The notes under the pieces are model-generated. The model was given only the letters and a program-made list of their open reading frames with translations, searched no databases and had not been told where the DNA came from. Shown piece after piece: positions 10,780-21,851 of a DNA stretch of 63,788 nt; positions within the stretch are counted from its first letter, which is position 1; every line of letters starts with the position of its first letter. This stretch comes from Rhodococcus sp. 06-462-5 (GTDB lineage: Bacteria > Actinomycetota > Actinomycetes > Mycobacteriales > Mycobacteriaceae): positions 1 through 63,788 of the forward strand of contig NZ_NOYD01000027.1 of NCBI RefSeq assembly GCF_002258315.1. Reading direction: 5' to 3'. A program made the translations under genes and the position numbers.

Positions 10780-11315
10780 AACCCATCACCGACGCCTTCC
10801 TGCTCTTCTGGTCGTTCCTGCAGGCTCCACTCCTGCCTGATAACTCCCGCACGCTCCTCCGGGCTCAGTCGCGCGAGCAATTCGGTCACCGGCACGTCGT
10901 CGTCGCCGACACGCAGGGTGGCGTCGGGTTCGACGTCCAGCCACGGCAGCAGGACGAACGCTCGCTCGTGCGCGCGCGGGTGCGGGAGGACCAAACGAGG
11001 GTCGTCGCTGATCAGGTTGTCGCACACCACCACGTCGACGTCGAGGCTCCGCGGCCCCCAGCGCTGGACTCGAACGCGATCGGCCGCCTCCTCGAGGCGC
11101 TGACCGAAGCGCAACCAATCCCAGGCGTCGAACGCATCGTCCTCGGCCACCACGACGGCATTGAGGAAGTCCTGCTGCTCGACGCCACCCCAGGGAGCGG
11201 AGCGATAGACCGGCGAACAGGCCACCATCCGCGCACCCAATTCGTCTGTGACAGAACGCAAGTGGGCGAGCGAATCACCGATGTTGCTGCCGATGGACAG
11301 CACCGCCCTGGTCAC
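10773..11315 (-). CDS. folK: 6-hydroxymethyl-7,8-dihydropterin pyrophosphokinase
   Basis: Transfers pyrophosphate from ATP to the hydroxymethyl-dihydropterin, ahead of FolP. The 180-residue protein has [10 protein letters not shown], the [21 protein letters not shown] region, and the metal/ATP motif [12 protein letters not shown] followed by [16 protein letters not shown]. The GTG at 11315 is the start because it overlaps the folB stop (GTGA) and begins exactly at the family N-terminus ([11 protein letters not shown]). Confidence 0.95.
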   Translation of the reverse strand: MTRAVLSIGSNIGDSLAHLRSVTDELGARMVACSPVYRSAPWGGVEQQDFLNAVVVAEDDAFDAWDWLRFGQRLEEAADRVRVQRWGPRSLDVDVVVCDNLISDDPRLVLPHPRAHERAFVLLPWLDVEPDATLRVGDDDVPVTELLARLSPEERAGVIRQEWSLQERPEEQEGVGDGLW

Positions 11316-11716
11316 GGCCGCTCCCGGTACGCCACCACGGCAACGTCCCCGAACGTCAGCGGAATGGGGGCCGACGGCTTGTGCAGCACCACTTCCACCG
11401 CCTCGACGCGCGAGTCGTACGCCAGCACGACCTCGGCGATCTCGGCCGAGACCGTCTCGATCAGGTCCCTGGACGGGCCCGCGACGACGGCCGCAGCGTG
11501 CTCGGCCAGTTCTCCGTAGTGCAGGGTTCGGGTCAGGTCGTCGGTCTCGGCCGCGGGCCGCAGGTCCATCCACACGGTGATGTCGACGACGAAGTCCTGC
11601 CCGTCTCGCTTCTCGAAGTCGAAGACGCCGTGATTGCCGCGCACCGTCAGGCCACGCAGTTCGATGCGGTCGCTGCGACGCGTCCCCGCACCGACGCGAC
11701 TGCTCATCTCGCTCAT
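11312..11716 (-). CDS. folB: Dihydroneopterin aldolase
   Basis: Converts dihydroneopterin to 6-hydroxymethyl-dihydropterin and glycolaldehyde. The 134-residue protein has [19 protein letters not shown] (pterin site), TLHYGELAE, the active-site [13 protein letters not shown] and a C-terminal [11 protein letters not shown] segment with the catalytic lysine. It overlaps the folP stop at its start (ATGA) and folK at its end, so folP-folB-folK is one translationally coupled unit. Confidence 0.95.
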   Translation of the reverse strand: MSEMSSRVGAGTRRSDRIELRGLTVRGNHGVFDFEKRDGQDFVVDITVWMDLRPAAETDDLTRTLHYGELAEHAAAVVAGPSRDLIETVSAEIAEVVLAYDSRVEAVEVVLHKPSAPIPLTFGDVAVVAYRERP

Positions 11717-12561
11717 GCCCGATCACCCTGCCACGCCCGTACGACAGCTACCGCGTCGAGTGATGCTTGGACGTCGTGCACGCGCACACCCCACGCTCCC
11801 CCGGCGACGGCGAGCGCCGACACGACGGCCGTGGCGATCTCTCGCCCGTCCGGCGGCCGCGGAGAACCGTCGTCGTCCGCCAACAGCGATCCGAGAAACC
11901 GCTTCCTGGAGGCACCGACGAGAACCGGGAAGCCGGCCGACACCAGGTCCGGGAGGCCACGCAGCAGTTGCCAGTTGTGATCGGCGTTCTTGGCGAATCC
12001 GAGGCCGGGGTCGAGTACGAGCATCGCCGTGTCCACTCCGGCGGCCACTGCGTGATCGACCTGTTCGAGCAGTTCGCTGCGGACGTCGGCGACCACGTCG
12101 CCGTATCGATCGGCCGGACCGGCGTGCCGATATTCGGATCCGGCGGCTCGCCAGTGCATCAGGATCCACGGCAATCCGCCGTCCGCAACCACCCCGGCCA
12201 TGGCCGGATCCGCCCGACCGCCCGAGACGTCGTTGACAATCGAGACCCCGGCCTCGATCGCGGCCTCGGCGACCGAGGCGCGCATGGTGTCGACGCTGGT
12301 CGCCACCCCGGCTTCGGCCAGGGCGGCGATGACCGGGACGACGCGCTGCGCCTCGAGTGTCGGATCGATCCGGTCTGCTCCGGGCCGCGTCGACTCACCA
12401 CCGACATCGACGATATCCACGCCGCGCCGGTGCATCGCCAGCCCATGCTCGACGGCCGCATCGACATCGAGGTATCGACCGCCGTCGGAGAACGAATCGG
12501 CAGTGACGTTGAGGACACCCATGACGACGGGTGCCGGGGGGATGCTCCGCGCCGAGCTCAT
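11713..12561 (-). CDS. folP: Dihydropteroate synthase
   Basis: Joins p-aminobenzoate to the dihydropterin pyrophosphate; target of sulfonamides. The 282-residue TIM barrel shows [53 protein letters not shown] and [11 protein letters not shown], all classical FolP motifs. The gene lies 19 bases downstream of folE. The full motif set argues for the true enzyme rather than the inactive FolP2-type paralogue. Confidence 0.96.
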   Translation of the reverse strand: MSSARSIPPAPVVMGVLNVTADSFSDGGRYLDVDAAVEHGLAMHRRGVDIVDVGGESTRPGADRIDPTLEAQRVVPVIAALAEAGVATSVDTMRASVAEAAIEAGVSIVNDVSGGRADPAMAGVVADGGLPWILMHWRAAGSEYRHAGPADRYGDVVADVRSELLEQVDHAVAAGVDTAMLVLDPGLGFAKNADHNWQLLRGLPDLVSAGFPVLVGASRKRFLGSLLADDDGSPRPPDGREIATAVVSALAVAGGAWGVRVHDVQASLDAVAVVRAWQGDRA

Positions 12562-12580
12562 CGGGAATCGACCGGACGCG

Positions 12581-13249
12581 TCATTTCCGCAGAATCAGGT
12601 CCAGAGCTTCCGAACGCGATGCCGCGCTGGACTGCAACAGACCCCGCACCGCGGAGGTGGTGGTGCTGGCACCCGGCTTGCGAATCCCGCGCATGGCCAT
12701 GCACAGGTGCTCGGCCTCGATCACGACGATGGCACCGCGCGGGTCGAGCTTGCGCATCAACGCGTCGGCGATCTGGCTGGTCAAACGCTCCTGCACCTGC
12801 GGACGCTTGGCGTACATGTCCACCACGCGCGCCAGCTTCGACAGGCCGGTGACCTTGCCGCTCTTGCCAGGGATGTAGCCGACGTGTGCAACGCCGTGGA
12901 ACGAGACCAGATGATGCTCGCACGTGGAGAACATGGGGATGTCGCGGACGAGAACCAGTTCCTGGTGCCCCTCGTCGAACGTCGTGTTCAGCGCCGTGTC
13001 CGGGTCGGTGTAGAGCCCGGCGAAGATTTCGCGGTAGGAACGCGCGACGCGGGCCGGGGTGTCGAGCAGACCTGGACGGTCGGGATCCTCACCGACGGCG
13101 ATCAACAGCTCACGCACGGCGGCCTCGGCGCGAGGCTGGTCGAAGACCGCGCCGGTGGCGTAGGCCACCGTCTGTTCCACTGCCCGCTGCTGCGCTGCTG
13201 GGACTTCTGCCGAGTCGATTGCCGACTCGTCGGTCCGGTTGACTGACAC
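12581..13249 (-). CDS. folE: GTP cyclohydrolase I
   Basis: First step of folate synthesis. The zinc and substrate motifs [34 protein letters not shown] and [11 protein letters not shown] are present. The GTG at 13249 is chosen because GGAGG stands 9 bases upstream (222 residues); an upstream in-frame codon at 13303 would add 18 residues lacking family likeness. A 150-bp gap with a hairpin separates it from ftsH, so folE probably has its own promoter and heads the folate unit. Confidence 0.96.
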   Translation of the reverse strand: MSVNRTDESAIDSAEVPAAQQRAVEQTVAYATGAVFDQPRAEAAVRELLIAVGEDPDRPGLLDTPARVARSYREIFAGLYTDPDTALNTTFDEGHQELVLVRDIPMFSTCEHHLVSFHGVAHVGYIPGKSGKVTGLSKLARVVDMYAKRPQVQERLTSQIADALMRKLDPRGAIVVIEAEHLCMAMRGIRKPGASTTTSAVRGLLQSSAASRSEALDLILRK

Positions 13250-13355
13250 GAGAACGTACCTCCGGTTGGGCTCCGCGAATGTGACAGCTGGGCCGACCTG
13301 CACCTGTTCTTCACAGAGCAGATGCGCCGACCTTCAGCACGGTTCGAACGACGGA

Positions 13356-13382
13356 CTGGGCCGACCGAAAGGGTCGACCCAG
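13356..13382 (-). terminator. Hairpin between ftsH and folE
   Basis: CTGGG-C-CGACC (13356-13366) pairs with GGTCG-A-CCCAG (13372-13382) around a GAAAG loop. It lies 18 bases after the ftsH stop with no U-run, so it is a plausible ftsH terminator or mRNA-stabilising hairpin. Confidence 0.5.
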
Positions 13383-13399
13383 CCAGCCTAATGACGGAC

Positions 13400-16297
13400 C
13401 TAGCGGTACGAACCGCCCGGCCCTTCCCAGCGTTGTGTCCGCGGACCTTCGTCGCCGTCGTCCTCGGCTCGCTCGTCTCGCCGCGAGTCCTCGGACGGGC
13501 CGCTCGAGGGACGGTCGTCTCCGGGCAGCGGATAGCTCGGCGACGGAGTCGGCACCTCCCAGGTGGGAGGCGATGCCTCGGCCGGTGCAGCACCGTCCTG
13601 GTTCTGGCCGTACGGAGGCTCGTGCCGAGAGGTACGCCCCTGGTCCCGAGCGTCCGGCCGGAACGGATCCGGCTGATACTGCGGCTGCTGATACTCCGCA
13701 GGTTGGTTCGACGGCGGTTGGTTCGACGGCGCAGCGGTCGGCGGCTGATATGCCTGCGGCTGCTGGTAGGTCGGGTGCTGTCGGTAGGTCGGCGGCTGGC
13801 CTTGCGGCGGCTCGTACCGATTCTGGTCCGGACGATCCGATTCCGGCTGCTCGCGGTTCGGCTGGTTCGCAGCCGGCGGCGTGGTCGGTCCCTGGTAACG
13901 GGGAACCGAGGACTGCTCACGCGGCGGCCATCCCGGGGCCGACCATCCGGCCGGGGCACCGTAATCGGGACGCGAGCCCTGACTGGGGCCACTCGGTCGC
14001 GGATCCTGCCTGCGATAGCCCTCGGAGTATCCGCCCCCGTTGGGAGCACCTCCGTTGACCGGGCCGCCGTAACCTCCGTTCGGCCCACCGTTGTAGCCAC
14101 CGCCGTTGAAGCCGCCGGTTGCGGGGGCACTACGTCGACCACCACCGGTGTTCGGCGCATCGACGTCACCGTTGGCGGGCGCGCCGTTGACCGGGCCACC
14201 GTTCGACGGGGCCCCATTGGTGGGAGCGCCGTTGGTCGGAGCGCCGTTGTATCCGTTGCTTCCGTTCGGGTAGCCACCCTTGCTCAGCTGCGGCGAACCG
14301 GCGTAGCTGGGCTGCGGAAACTGTTGCGGCGGAAGCTGCTTCGGGGCCGGCGGTACCGGAGGCCACGGCTCGCCGCGCTCGGCGGCGAGTTCGCGGGGTG
14401 TCTTGACCGGCGGCTTGTCCGAGGGCTTGCGATCACCGAAGTCGTTGAACAGGGTGATGCGCGGCCGCTTGGTGACGCTGTGGAAGATCTTCTCGAGGTC
14501 CTTGCGGGTGAGCGTCTCGCGTTCGAGCAGCTCCGAGGCAAGGGTGTCGAGCAGGTCGCGGTACTCGTTGAGGATGGCCCACGCCTCGGTGTGCGCCGCC
14601 TCGATGAGCTTGCGCACCTCCTCGTCGATCTCGCGGGCTACTTCGTGCGAGAAGTCGGACTGCTGGCCCATCGAACGGCCGAGGAACGGGTCGCCTTGTT
14701 CCTGCCCGTACCGGACGGCTCCGAGCTTGCTGCTCATGCCGTACTCGGTGACCATCGCGCGAGCGATCTTGGTGGCCTGGTCGATGTCCGAGGACGCGCC
14801 GGTGGTCGGCTCGTGGAAGACGAGCTCCTCGGCCGCACGGCCACCCATGGCCATGACGAGACGAGCGATCATCTCCGACCGCGTCATCAGGCCCTTGTCG
14901 TCCTCGGGCACCGTCATCGCGTGGCCGCCGGTGCGACCGCGAGCGAGGATGGTGACCTTGTAGACGGGCTCGATATCGGGCATCGCCCATGCCGCGAGCG
15001 TGTGACCACCCTCGTGGTACGCGGTGATCTTGCGCTCGTGCTCACTGATGATGCGGCTCTTGCGGCGCGGGCCACCGACGACGCGGTCCACCGACTCCTC
15101 GAGGGACGCCTCGGTGATGACGGTGCCGTTCTCGCGAGCGGTGAGCAGTGCTGCTTCGTTGATCACGTTGGCCAGGTCGGCACCGGACATTCCGACGGTT
15201 CGCTTGGCGAGACCTTCGAGGTCGGCGTCCTGCGCAACGGGCTTGCCCGCCGAGTGCACCTTCAGGATTGCTCGGCGGCCGGCCAGGTCGGGGGCACCGA
15301 CCGGGATCTGGCGATCGAAGCGGCCCGGGCGCAGCAGCGCGGGGTCGAGGATGTCGGGGCGGTTGGTGGCGGCGATGAGGATGACGCCGGTGCGCTCACC
15401 GAACCCGTCCATCTCGACGAGGAGCTGGTTGAGCGTCTGTTCACGCTCGTCGTGACCGCCGCCCATGCCTGCGCCGCGCTGACGACCGACGGCGTCGATC
15501 TCGTCGACGAAGATGATGCAGGGGCTGTTCTGCTTGGCCTGCTCGAACAGGTCACGCACGCGGGACGCACCGACACCGACGAACATCTCGACGAAGTCCG
15601 AGCCGGAGATGGTGAAGAACGGCACGCCTGCCTCGCCTGCGACGGCGCGCGCGAGCAGCGTCTTACCGGTTCCGGGAGGGCCGTACAGCAGCACACCACG
15701 CGGAATCTTGGCACCGAGCGCCTGGTAGCGCGCGGGGTTCTGCAGGAAGTCCTTGATCTCGTAGAGCTCTTCGACTGCCTCGTCCGCGCCTGCGACGTCG
15801 GCGAAGGTGGTCTTGGGCATGTCCTTCGTCAGCTGCTTGGCCTTGGACTTGCCGAAGCCCATGACGCCACCGCGTCCGCCACCCTGCATGCGGCTCATCA
15901 CGAAGATGATCACACCGAGGATCAGCACCATCGGGAGGATGAGCAGCAGGAAGGAGCTGAACCAGCTCTCCTGGGTGACGGTGGTGTTGTAGCTGTCCAG
16001 GCCCTGCGAGTCGACCTTGTCGAAGATCTGCTCGGACGCGGAGTCCGGATACTTCGCGATGATCTGAGTCTGGTTGTCCGAGGCTTCGTTGGCCTCTTTG
16101 AGCGTGAGCCGGATCTGCTGCTCGCGGTCGTCGATCTGCGCGGACGCGACGTTTCGGTCGTCGAGCTGGGCGATGGCCACCGAGGTGTCCACCGTCGTCC
16201 AGTCCCGCGTGTCGTTACCGAAGTAACTGAAGGCATAGATCACCAACAGAATGCCGAAAACGATGGCAAGATTTCGTATTACTGTCTTCCGATTCAT
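13400..16297 (-). CDS. ftsH: ATP-dependent zinc metalloprotease FtsH with long low-complexity C-terminus
   Basis: Membrane-anchored AAA+ protease that degrades membrane and unassembled proteins. There are two transmembrane helices (residues about 8-25 and 113-135) around an extracytoplasmic domain, then the AAA+ core with Walker A GPPGTGKT, Walker [24 protein letters not shown] and the zinc site HEGGH with its downstream Asp-containing helix. The core ends near residue 645; the rest (about 320 residues) is rich in Pro, Gln, Asn and Gly, with tandem [15 protein letters not shown]-type units followed by PQ/YQP-rich sequence. M. tuberculosis FtsH is about 760 residues, so this tail is unusually long. 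Confidence 0.97.
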   Translation of the reverse strand: MNRKTVIRNLAIVFGILLVIYAFSYFGNDTRDWTTVDTSVAIAQLDDRNVASAQIDDREQQIRLTLKEANEASDNQTQIIAKYPDSASEQIFDKVDSQGLDSYNTTVTQESWFSSFLLLILPMVLILGVIIFVMSRMQGGGRGGVMGFGKSKAKQLTKDMPKTTFADVAGADEAVEELYEIKDFLQNPARYQALGAKIPRGVLLYGPPGTGKTLLARAVAGEAGVPFFTISGSDFVEMFVGVGASRVRDLFEQAKQNSPCIIFVDEIDAVGRQRGAGMGGGHDEREQTLNQLLVEMDGFGERTGVILIAATNRPDILDPALLRPGRFDRQIPVGAPDLAGRRAILKVHSAGKPVAQDADLEGLAKRTVGMSGADLANVINEAALLTARENGTVITEASLEESVDRVVGGPRRKSRIISEHERKITAYHEGGHTLAAWAMPDIEPVYKVTILARGRTGGHAMTVPEDDKGLMTRSEMIARLVMAMGGRAAEELVFHEPTTGASSDIDQATKIARAMVTEYGMSSKLGAVRYGQEQGDPFLGRSMGQQSDFSHEVAREIDEEVRKLIEAAHTEAWAILNEYRDLLDTLASELLERETLTRKDLEKIFHSVTKRPRITLFNDFGDRKPSDKPPVKTPRELAAERGEPWPPVPPAPKQLPPQQFPQPSYAGSPQLSKGGYPNGSNGYNGAPTNGAPTNGAPSNGGPVNGAPANGDVDAPNTGGGRRSAPATGGFNGGGYNGGPNGGYGGPVNGGAPNGGGYSEGYRRQDPRPSGPSQGSRPDYGAPAGWSAPGWPPREQSSVPRYQGPTTPPAANQPNREQPESDRPDQNRYEPPQGQPPTYRQHPTYQQPQAYQPPTAAPSNQPPSNQPAEYQQPQYQPDPFRPDARDQGRTSRHEPPYGQNQDGAAPAEASPPTWEVPTPSPSYPLPGDDRPSSGPSEDSRRDERAEDDGDEGPRTQRWEGPGGSYR

Positions 16298-16585
16298 ACA
16301 GCTTCAGCCGAGTCGGCCGTGTCCTTTCAGTCCGCTCCGACGCGCTGGCTGCTCCCTGCCCGCCGGATACTCCAGGCTAGCGCGAGACTCGGACATCTGA
16401 CTCGCTCATACCTGGCGCTGTGCGTCCACGCACCTGTTTGCGTCGACGCTTCTTCCCCTCCAACGACTGCACTCCCCCGGCAGTTCCCCACCTGATGGGC
16501 ACCCTATCCGCATCGATGGACCATTGCATACGTCTCGGCACGGCAATGGTCCATTCACGCGAACGGGTGGACCGAAGGAACGGAC
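16298..16585. other. Intergenic region between hpt and ftsH
   Basis: 288 bases without a supported gene. It must hold the ftsH promoter, but no convincing -35/-10 pair could be picked, and its hpt-proximal half holds copy 2 of the palindromic repeat. Confidence 0.6.
16517..16566. repeat. Palindromic intergenic repeat, copy 2
   Basis: TGGACCATTGC (16517-16527) pairs perfectly with GCAATGGTCCA (16543-16553) around a 15-nt loop beginning ATACGT, followed by TTCACGCGAACGGG. Copy 1 at 56-106 has the same layout and loop start with matched changes on both stem arms (T to C on the left, A to G on the right). Both copies lie downstream of minus-strand genes (clpC, hpt). Confidence 0.65.
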
Positions 16586-17152
16586 TCAGCTGTAGACCTT
16601 GGGATCGAGCAGGCCGATGTACGGCAGGTCCCGGTAGCGCTCGTTGTAGTCGAGGCCGTAGCCGACGACGAATTCGTTGGGGATGTCGAAACCGACGTTC
16701 GCGACCTCCACGTCGACCTTGATCGCGTCGGGCTTGCGCAGCAGCGTCACCACCGACAACGAGGCAGGCGAGCGGGTCGCGAGGTTGCGCTTGAGCCAGC
16801 TCAGCGTCAGACCGGAGTCGATGATGTCCTCGACGATCAGCACGTGGCGTCCGGTGATGTCGCGGTCGAGGTCCTTGAGGATCCGAACGACGCCAGAAGA
16901 CGAGGTGGAGGACCCGTAGGAGCTGACCGCCATGAACTCGAGCTGCGCCGGGATGGGCAGGGCCCGGGCGAAGTCGGTCATGAACATGATCGCGCCCTTG
17001 AGGACGCCGACCAGGAGCAGGTCACCTTCCGGTGAGCCTTCGGGATACCGCTGGGCGATCTCTTCTGCGAGTTCGGCAGTGCGTGCTTTGATCTGTTCCT
17101 CGGAAATGAGAACCGATTCGATGTCGCCCTCGTACACGGGGTTTCCCTTCAT
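16586..17152 (-). CDS. hpt: Hypoxanthine phosphoribosyltransferase
   Basis: Purine salvage enzyme using PRPP. The 188-residue protein has the PRPP loop motif [17 protein letters not shown], the [20 protein letters not shown] segment, the flexible-loop [11 protein letters not shown] and the C-terminal [19 protein letters not shown]. The start ATG 17152 overlaps the tilS stop (ATGA). Position and pairing with tilS match M. tuberculosis hpt-mesJ. Confidence 0.96.
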   Translation of the reverse strand: MKGNPVYEGDIESVLISEEQIKARTAELAEEIAQRYPEGSPEGDLLLVGVLKGAIMFMTDFARALPIPAQLEFMAVSSYGSSTSSSGVVRILKDLDRDITGRHVLIVEDIIDSGLTLSWLKRNLATRSPASLSVVTLLRKPDAIKVDVEVANVGFDIPNEFVVGYGLDYNERYRDLPYIGLLDPKVYS

Positions 17153-18147
17153 TCGTTCTCCAGGCCGACGCTCAGCCTGCCATGCCGACGCGAGCACACC
17201 AACCTGGCGTCGGGCGTTCCGCCTGGCAGCGCGACTCCGCCCTGACCCGTCCACCGTCCGACGAGGGCATCGACGGCCCGGAGCTGCCGGTCGGTCAGCG
17301 ACGTCACACCTCGGCCGAGCAACCATTTGCGCAGTACTCGCCTGCGAACGGCGGGATCGAGCGGGTCGAGCGTCGCAACCTCGAGGTCGGGGGCATCGGC
17401 GTTCACGACGGAGTGCGCCATCGCGTCGAGCACCCGGCCGTCCTCGCGCAACTGCTCGGCGGTCCGCGCGAGCGCAGCGGCGACACCACCGCCGAGTACG
17501 TCCTCGAGCAGGGGCAGTACCTCGTGACGCAACCGCACCCGAGTGAAATCGGTGTCGGTGTTGTGCGGATCCTCGAACGGCTCGATCCCCAGCTCGACGC
17601 AGGCAGCCCGGGTCACGCTGCGCCTGACTCCGAGCAGCGGCCGACCCCACGGCGCATCGAATGCCGCCATGCCCGCGATCGACCGCGGTCCCGATCCGCG
17701 CCCCAACCCGAGCAACACCGTTTCGGCCTGATCGTCGAGGGTGTGCGCCACCAGCACCGACGCGTCCCCGCGGGCCCGGTTCAACGCGTCGTACCTGGCT
17801 CGACGGGCGGCTGCTTCCATCCCTCCCGGACCGTTCACCTGCACCGTCAGAACACGTGCGTCCTCGACGCCGAACGCGCGGGCACGCGCCGCCGCGGTGG
17901 AGGCCACCTCCGCCGAGCCGGCCTGCAGACCGTGGTCGACGATCAACGCCAGCACATTCGGAGCCTCGGCCACGGTCGCTGCGGTCAGCGCCAACGAATC
18001 CGCTCCACCGGACAGCGCGACGGCCACGGGACCGGGGTGCGCCGCGAGCCAACCCCGAACCGCATGCCGAATCTCCAACAGCGCGGGGCCCTCCGGCAAT
18101 CTGGGTCGTTCCGCGGGCTCCACTCCCCCGGGTAGCCGCGGAGGCAT
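17149..18147 (-). CDS. tilS: tRNA(Ile)-lysidine synthetase
   Basis: Converts C34 of the CAU-anticodon isoleucine tRNA to lysidine. The 332-residue N-type ATP pyrophosphatase has the PP-loop [12 protein letters not shown] near residue 43, [17 protein letters not shown] and [19 protein letters not shown]. It is shorter than E. coli TilS, lacking the full C-terminal domains, as usual in actinobacteria. The ATG at 18147 shares its A with the upstream stop (TGATG), and the stop overlaps hpt. Confidence 0.95.
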   Translation of the reverse strand: MPPRLPGGVEPAERPRLPEGPALLEIRHAVRGWLAAHPGPVAVALSGGADSLALTAATVAEAPNVLALIVDHGLQAGSAEVASTAAARARAFGVEDARVLTVQVNGPGGMEAAARRARYDALNRARGDASVLVAHTLDDQAETVLLGLGRGSGPRSIAGMAAFDAPWGRPLLGVRRSVTRAACVELGIEPFEDPHNTDTDFTRVRLRHEVLPLLEDVLGGGVAAALARTAEQLREDGRVLDAMAHSVVNADAPDLEVATLDPLDPAVRRRVLRKWLLGRGVTSLTDRQLRAVDALVGRWTGQGGVALPGGTPDARLVCSRRHGRLSVGLENE

Positions 18148-19232
18148 CAGCCCAGAACTCGGGCGATCCAGGCGTCGGGGTCCTCGATCTCCGACAGCAA
18201 CGGCAGGGTGTCGGGCCCCGTCCACACGGTGTTGAAGCGTTCCATCCCCACCGCGGCGACGACATGATCGACGAACGCCTTGCCGCGCACGTACTGCGCC
18301 ATCTTCGCGTCCATGCCGAGCAGTGCCCGGATGACGCGTTGCAGCGGGTTCACCTTGCGTCGACGGCGCTGATCGAACGCACCACGGATCTGCGTCACGG
18401 TCGGCACGACGGCCGGCCCGACGGCGTCCATCACGTGGTCGGCGTGGCCCTCGAGCAGGGTGCCCAGCACCAGGAGGCGGTCGATGGCGTCGCGCTGGGG
18501 CTGCGGTTGGGTGGCGCGCAGCAGTCCGACGATGCCTGCGTCCTCGGACTTGGTCGACCCGCTCGGATTCTTGCGGGCCTTCAGCGCGCCGGTCAGTCGG
18601 TTGGCGACATCGGTCAGCGGCTCGTCGGTGCCGTCGGAGAGCACCCCCACGTTCTCGCGCATGTAGCCGCCGAGCCACGGCGCGGAGGAGAACTGCACTC
18701 GATGGGTCACCTCGTGCAGGCACACCCACAACCGAAAGTCGCTCGGCGACACCCGAAGTGCGCGCTCGACGGCAATCACGTTGGGCGCGACCAGAAGCAG
18801 CGTTCCGTTCTCGCCCGTGAACGGGTCGTACTGTCCGAGAATGGCACTGGACAGAAAGGCCAGCATCGCTCCGGCCTGCAGTCCGGCCGGCTTTCCGCCG
18901 AGCAGACCTGACGGCGGCGTTCCGTCGTCGTCTCCGGTGAGGTGCTTCATCGACGCTGCGGCCGCGGCGATCCAGCCGGCGCGGTCGACCACCTGGGCGT
19001 CGGGCACGGGGAGGCCGTCGGCGAGGCCGGTGGTCTCGCGTACCGGCCCCTCGGCCCGAATCGATGCGGCGGCAAGCTCTTCCACGGCTGCCTCGGCGGT
19101 GTAGCGCGAGGTGGCCGGACCCGGGCGCGCCAGCTTCGCTCCGGTCTTCGCGGCCACCGACCAGTCGACTGCACCTGCGAAACCGGAGGTGGCGTCTCTG
19201 TCTTCGGTCTTCGCTGCTGCGTCCGTGTTCAC
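18147..19232 (-). CDS. Zinc-dependent metalloprotease, DUF2342 family
   Basis: Positional equivalent of Rv3626c. About 361 residues with a gluzincin-like HEXXH site in [13 protein letters not shown] and a distal [13 protein letters not shown] segment that can supply further ligands. No signal peptide is seen, so it is probably cytosolic. The GTG at 19232 is chosen since it overlaps the dacB stop (GTGA); a GTG at 19244 would add four residues. The substrate is unknown. Confidence 0.85.
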   Translation of the reverse strand: MNTDAAAKTEDRDATSGFAGAVDWSVAAKTGAKLARPGPATSRYTAEAAVEELAAASIRAEGPVRETTGLADGLPVPDAQVVDRAGWIAAAAASMKHLTGDDDGTPPSGLLGGKPAGLQAGAMLAFLSSAILGQYDPFTGENGTLLLVAPNVIAVERALRVSPSDFRLWVCLHEVTHRVQFSSAPWLGGYMRENVGVLSDGTDEPLTDVANRLTGALKARKNPSGSTKSEDAGIVGLLRATQPQPQRDAIDRLLVLGTLLEGHADHVMDAVGPAVVPTVTQIRGAFDQRRRRKVNPLQRVIRALLGMDAKMAQYVRGKAFVDHVVAAVGMERFNTVWTGPDTLPLLSEIEDPDAWIARVLG

Positions 19233-20632
19233 TGGCAACCACACAATCTCAGGGTCGATGCGACGGCATCGAGGGCGGGGCGACTGACGTCGGGCGGCCG
19301 GTCGTTGGACATCAGCGCGAAGGTCAGGATCCGACCGTCGACGTCGACGACATATCCTGCCAAAGCACTTGCAGCAGAGAGCGTTCCGGTTTTCGCGCGA
19401 ACCCAGCCCGCTCCGGTTCGATCACCCGAGGCGTACCGATCCGTCAGGGTTCCGGTAGCACCGGCGACGGGGAGATAATCGAGCATCGGACGCAGCGCAG
19501 GCTGCTCGGTTCCCGCCGCCGAGGTCAGCACCTGATCGAGCAGCCTGGCCGGAATCTTGCCGTCGACCGACAGCCCGCTGGCGTCCTCGAGCGTGAGTCC
19601 GGCCATGTCGAAGCCGGCCGAGTACAGGGTCTGCCCGATCGACGCCACGGCTCCGGAAAAGCTTGCGGCCGTGTTCATCTCGAGAGAGATTTCACGTCCG
19701 ACGGCCTCCGCGAGGACGTTGTCGGAGCGATAGATCATCTGCTGCAAGCGGTTTCGCAGCGGCGCTGATTCGACGGATGCGATCTGATCGGCCCCGTCGA
19801 CGGCCTTGCCGGTCGTCACCGCTGCCGGGTCGACGCCCAGCCCAGCGGCCAGTGCGCGGCCGGCGTCCAGTGCCGGGGTTGTGCTGCGCGGCGACTCGTC
19901 GACCAGTGGGTCCGACCGTCCGCCGTCGAGCATGATCGGTTCGATCGGAGTGATGGAACCGGCGGCGATATCGGCGGGAAACCAGCCCTGCGCCATCGAG
20001 TCACCGGAATAGATGGAGGTGTCGACGCCGATGCTGCGCACCACCGTTCCGCTGCGCCGAATCTGCTCGACCAGGTCGTCGATGCGCGCCGCTCCTGGAT
20101 AGAACCCGTCGGTTCCGACCGGAAGCGCGGTGAGCGTGGGGTCGCCGCCCGCGATCAGCACGATGTTGCCCTCGCCGTTGCCCTGGACCACGCGGGTGGT
20201 GACGCGGTGATCGGCCGGGAGTGCGAGCATCGCAGCCGCGGCGGTGAGCACCTTGGTGGTCGAGGCAGGCGTCATCGGGGTGTCGGGGTTCTGGGACCAG
20301 AGCACCTGCCCGGTCCGTGCGTCGGCGACGGTGCCGGTAAACGTGCCGAGGGCGGGATCGTCGACCACCTGTGCCAGCGCGGCGGCCAGAGCCGCCGAGT
20401 TCGGCATCGGTGCCGATTCCGGGAACGGGGTGATCGCCGGGTTGGGCAGCACCGTCTCGGGTGGGGGCTCGATTGCGGTCTCGGCTCCGTCGGACACCGA
20501 CGGCAACACGAGCGCGGCGGTCGTCGCGGCGAGGATCACCACGAACAGAGCGCACAGCGTCAGGATCACGCGCTTCTTCCTGCGCCGTCGACCCGCCGTG
20601 GGGCCGAGGAACCGCCGTGTCAGCCCCGCCAC
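19229..20632 (-). CDS. dacB: D-alanyl-D-alanine carboxypeptidase/endopeptidase (PBP4, S13)
   Basis: Penicillin-binding protein trimming peptidoglycan stems. The 467 residues begin with a basic stretch and one signal/anchor helix (KKRVILTLCALFVVILAATTAAL), followed by a Pro-rich spacer and the S13 domain with the SxxK motif in PASTTKVLT, SxN in YRSDNVLAEAVG and KTG in VRAKTGTLSAASALAGYV. Equivalent to Rv3627c and divergent from ppa, as in M. tuberculosis. Its stop overlaps the metalloprotease start. Confidence 0.93.
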   Translation of the reverse strand: MAGLTRRFLGPTAGRRRRKKRVILTLCALFVVILAATTAALVLPSVSDGAETAIEPPPETVLPNPAITPFPESAPMPNSAALAAALAQVVDDPALGTFTGTVADARTGQVLWSQNPDTPMTPASTTKVLTAAAAMLALPADHRVTTRVVQGNGEGNIVLIAGGDPTLTALPVGTDGFYPGAARIDDLVEQIRRSGTVVRSIGVDTSIYSGDSMAQGWFPADIAAGSITPIEPIMLDGGRSDPLVDESPRSTTPALDAGRALAAGLGVDPAAVTTGKAVDGADQIASVESAPLRNRLQQMIYRSDNVLAEAVGREISLEMNTAASFSGAVASIGQTLYSAGFDMAGLTLEDASGLSVDGKIPARLLDQVLTSAAGTEQPALRPMLDYLPVAGATGTLTDRYASGDRTGAGWVRAKTGTLSAASALAGYVVDVDGRILTFALMSNDRPPDVSRPALDAVASTLRLCGCQ

Positions 20633-20776
20633 TGTTCCTCCGTATCTGCCGTGGTCGTACCCACGATCGTTCAGTCAACAGTATCCTCGGGTCCGGTAGC
20701 CTTGCGCCGCCACCATCGACACATTCGCAACGGTTCGGGCCCGGTCGGGCTCGGACGAAGACAGTGAGGACTGCAC

Positions 20777-21268
20777 GTGCCGTTCGACGTCACCATCGAG
20801 ATCCCCAAGGGGCAGCGCAACAAGTACGAGGTCGACCACGTCACCGGACGTGTTCGACTCGATCGCTACCTCTACACCGCGATGGCGTATCCAGCCGATT
20901 ACGGCTTCATCGAGAACACCCTCGGCGAGGACGGCGACCCGCTCGACGCACTGGTTCTGCTGCCCGAGTCGGTGTTCCCCGGCGTCATCGTCGAAGCCCG
21001 CCCCGTGGCGATGTTCAAGATGGTCGACGAGGCCGGCGGTGACGACAAGGTGCTGTGCGTTCCGGCAGGCGACACCCGGTGGGACCACATCCAGGATCTG
21101 AGCGACGTCTCGACGTTCGAGCTCGATGCGATCAAGCATTTCTTCGTCCATTACAAGGATCTCGAACCCAACAAGCACGTCACCGGGGCAGACTGGGTCG
21201 GGCGCGCAGAGGCAGAGGCCGAAATCGCTGCATCATTCAAGCGCTTGGCGGACAATCCGGAGCACTGA
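20777..21268 (+). CDS. ppa: Inorganic pyrophosphatase
   Basis: Hydrolyses pyrophosphate to drive biosynthesis. The 163-residue family I enzyme has [37 protein letters not shown] (metal-binding Asp cluster), [13 protein letters not shown] and [14 protein letters not shown]. It contains the two-histidine [11 protein letters not shown] region typical of actinobacterial PPases. It is transcribed divergently from dacB across a 144-bp gap that must hold both promoters. Confidence 0.97.
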   Translation: MPFDVTIEIPKGQRNKYEVDHVTGRVRLDRYLYTAMAYPADYGFIENTLGEDGDPLDALVLLPESVFPGVIVEARPVAMFKMVDEAGGDDKVLCVPAGDTRWDHIQDLSDVSTFELDAIKHFFVHYKDLEPNKHVTGADWVGRAEAEAEIAASFKRLADNPEH

Positions 21269-21330
21269 TCGTTTCGGCATCACTCACCTCGTCTCGGCCG
21301 AACGCCGACGAAACTAGTTTGGGGAAACGT

Positions 21331-21780
21331 ATGACCGACAGCACTTCCAACGGTGATCGGCGCAATCTCGATTCGCGACCGATCTCGGATCCGACGCAGT
21401 TTCCCGATCTGCCGGTCACGGTCGTTCTCGACCGAATTCCGGTTCCGATCCTTGCGGTCGATCCCACCGGTGCCATCGTGTTCGCGAACGAGGCCTTCGA
21501 CGATCTGTTCGGTCTCGACCGCACCGAGCGGGAGGACTTCCACCTGCACGACATCTTCCCCGACCGGGCACCGGAGGGCGTCAACGTCGCAGACATGTTC
21601 CTCACCACGGTGGCCACGCGCGCAGATTCACTGTGGCGGATGACCGACAAGACCGGCGATATCGTGCAGGTGCGCGCCAGCAAGTCGATCCTGCGTCGCA
21701 CCGAGGACACCATCGTGCTCGTCGCGTTGGAGGACTTCACCGATCAGCTGTGGAACGACCCCAAGAGCGCCTTGCGCTGA
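21331..21780 (+). CDS. Stand-alone PAS-domain protein
   Basis: 149 residues forming one PAS domain (about 27-140): LDRIPVPILAVDPTGAIVFANEAFDDLFGL is the typical PAS core and ends in a beta-strand VLVALEDFTDQ. No output domain is attached, so it must act through a partner. The ATG at 21331 has GGGGAAA upstream. It converges on the diguanylate cyclase gene, with which it shares a terminator. The ligand cannot be inferred. Confidence 0.75.
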   Translation: MTDSTSNGDRRNLDSRPISDPTQFPDLPVTVVLDRIPVPILAVDPTGAIVFANEAFDDLFGLDRTEREDFHLHDIFPDRAPEGVNVADMFLTTVATRADSLWRMTDKTGDIVQVRASKSILRRTEDTIVLVALEDFTDQLWNDPKSALR

Positions 21781-21810
21781 CGCGCGGCACACGTTCTTCC
21801 CCGAACGACG

Positions 21811-21851
21811 AACGGTGTACGCCGGCGGATCATTCGCCGGCGTACACCGTT
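21811..21851. terminator. Bidirectional terminator between PAS gene and diguanylate cyclase gene
   Basis: AACGGTGTACGCCGGCG (21811-21827) is the exact reverse complement of 21835-21851, with a 7-nt loop. The perfect 17-bp stem overlaps the stop codon of the minus-strand gene. Confidence 0.85.

Noticed and set aside
13322..16495. A 1057-codon plus-strand frame opposite ftsH
   Set aside because: Arg/Val/Leu-rich shadow of ftsH; no recognisable domain or ribosome-binding site.
17153..18265. N-terminal extension of hpt
   Set aside because: Overlaps tilS in another frame; the true start is the ATGA overlap at 17152.
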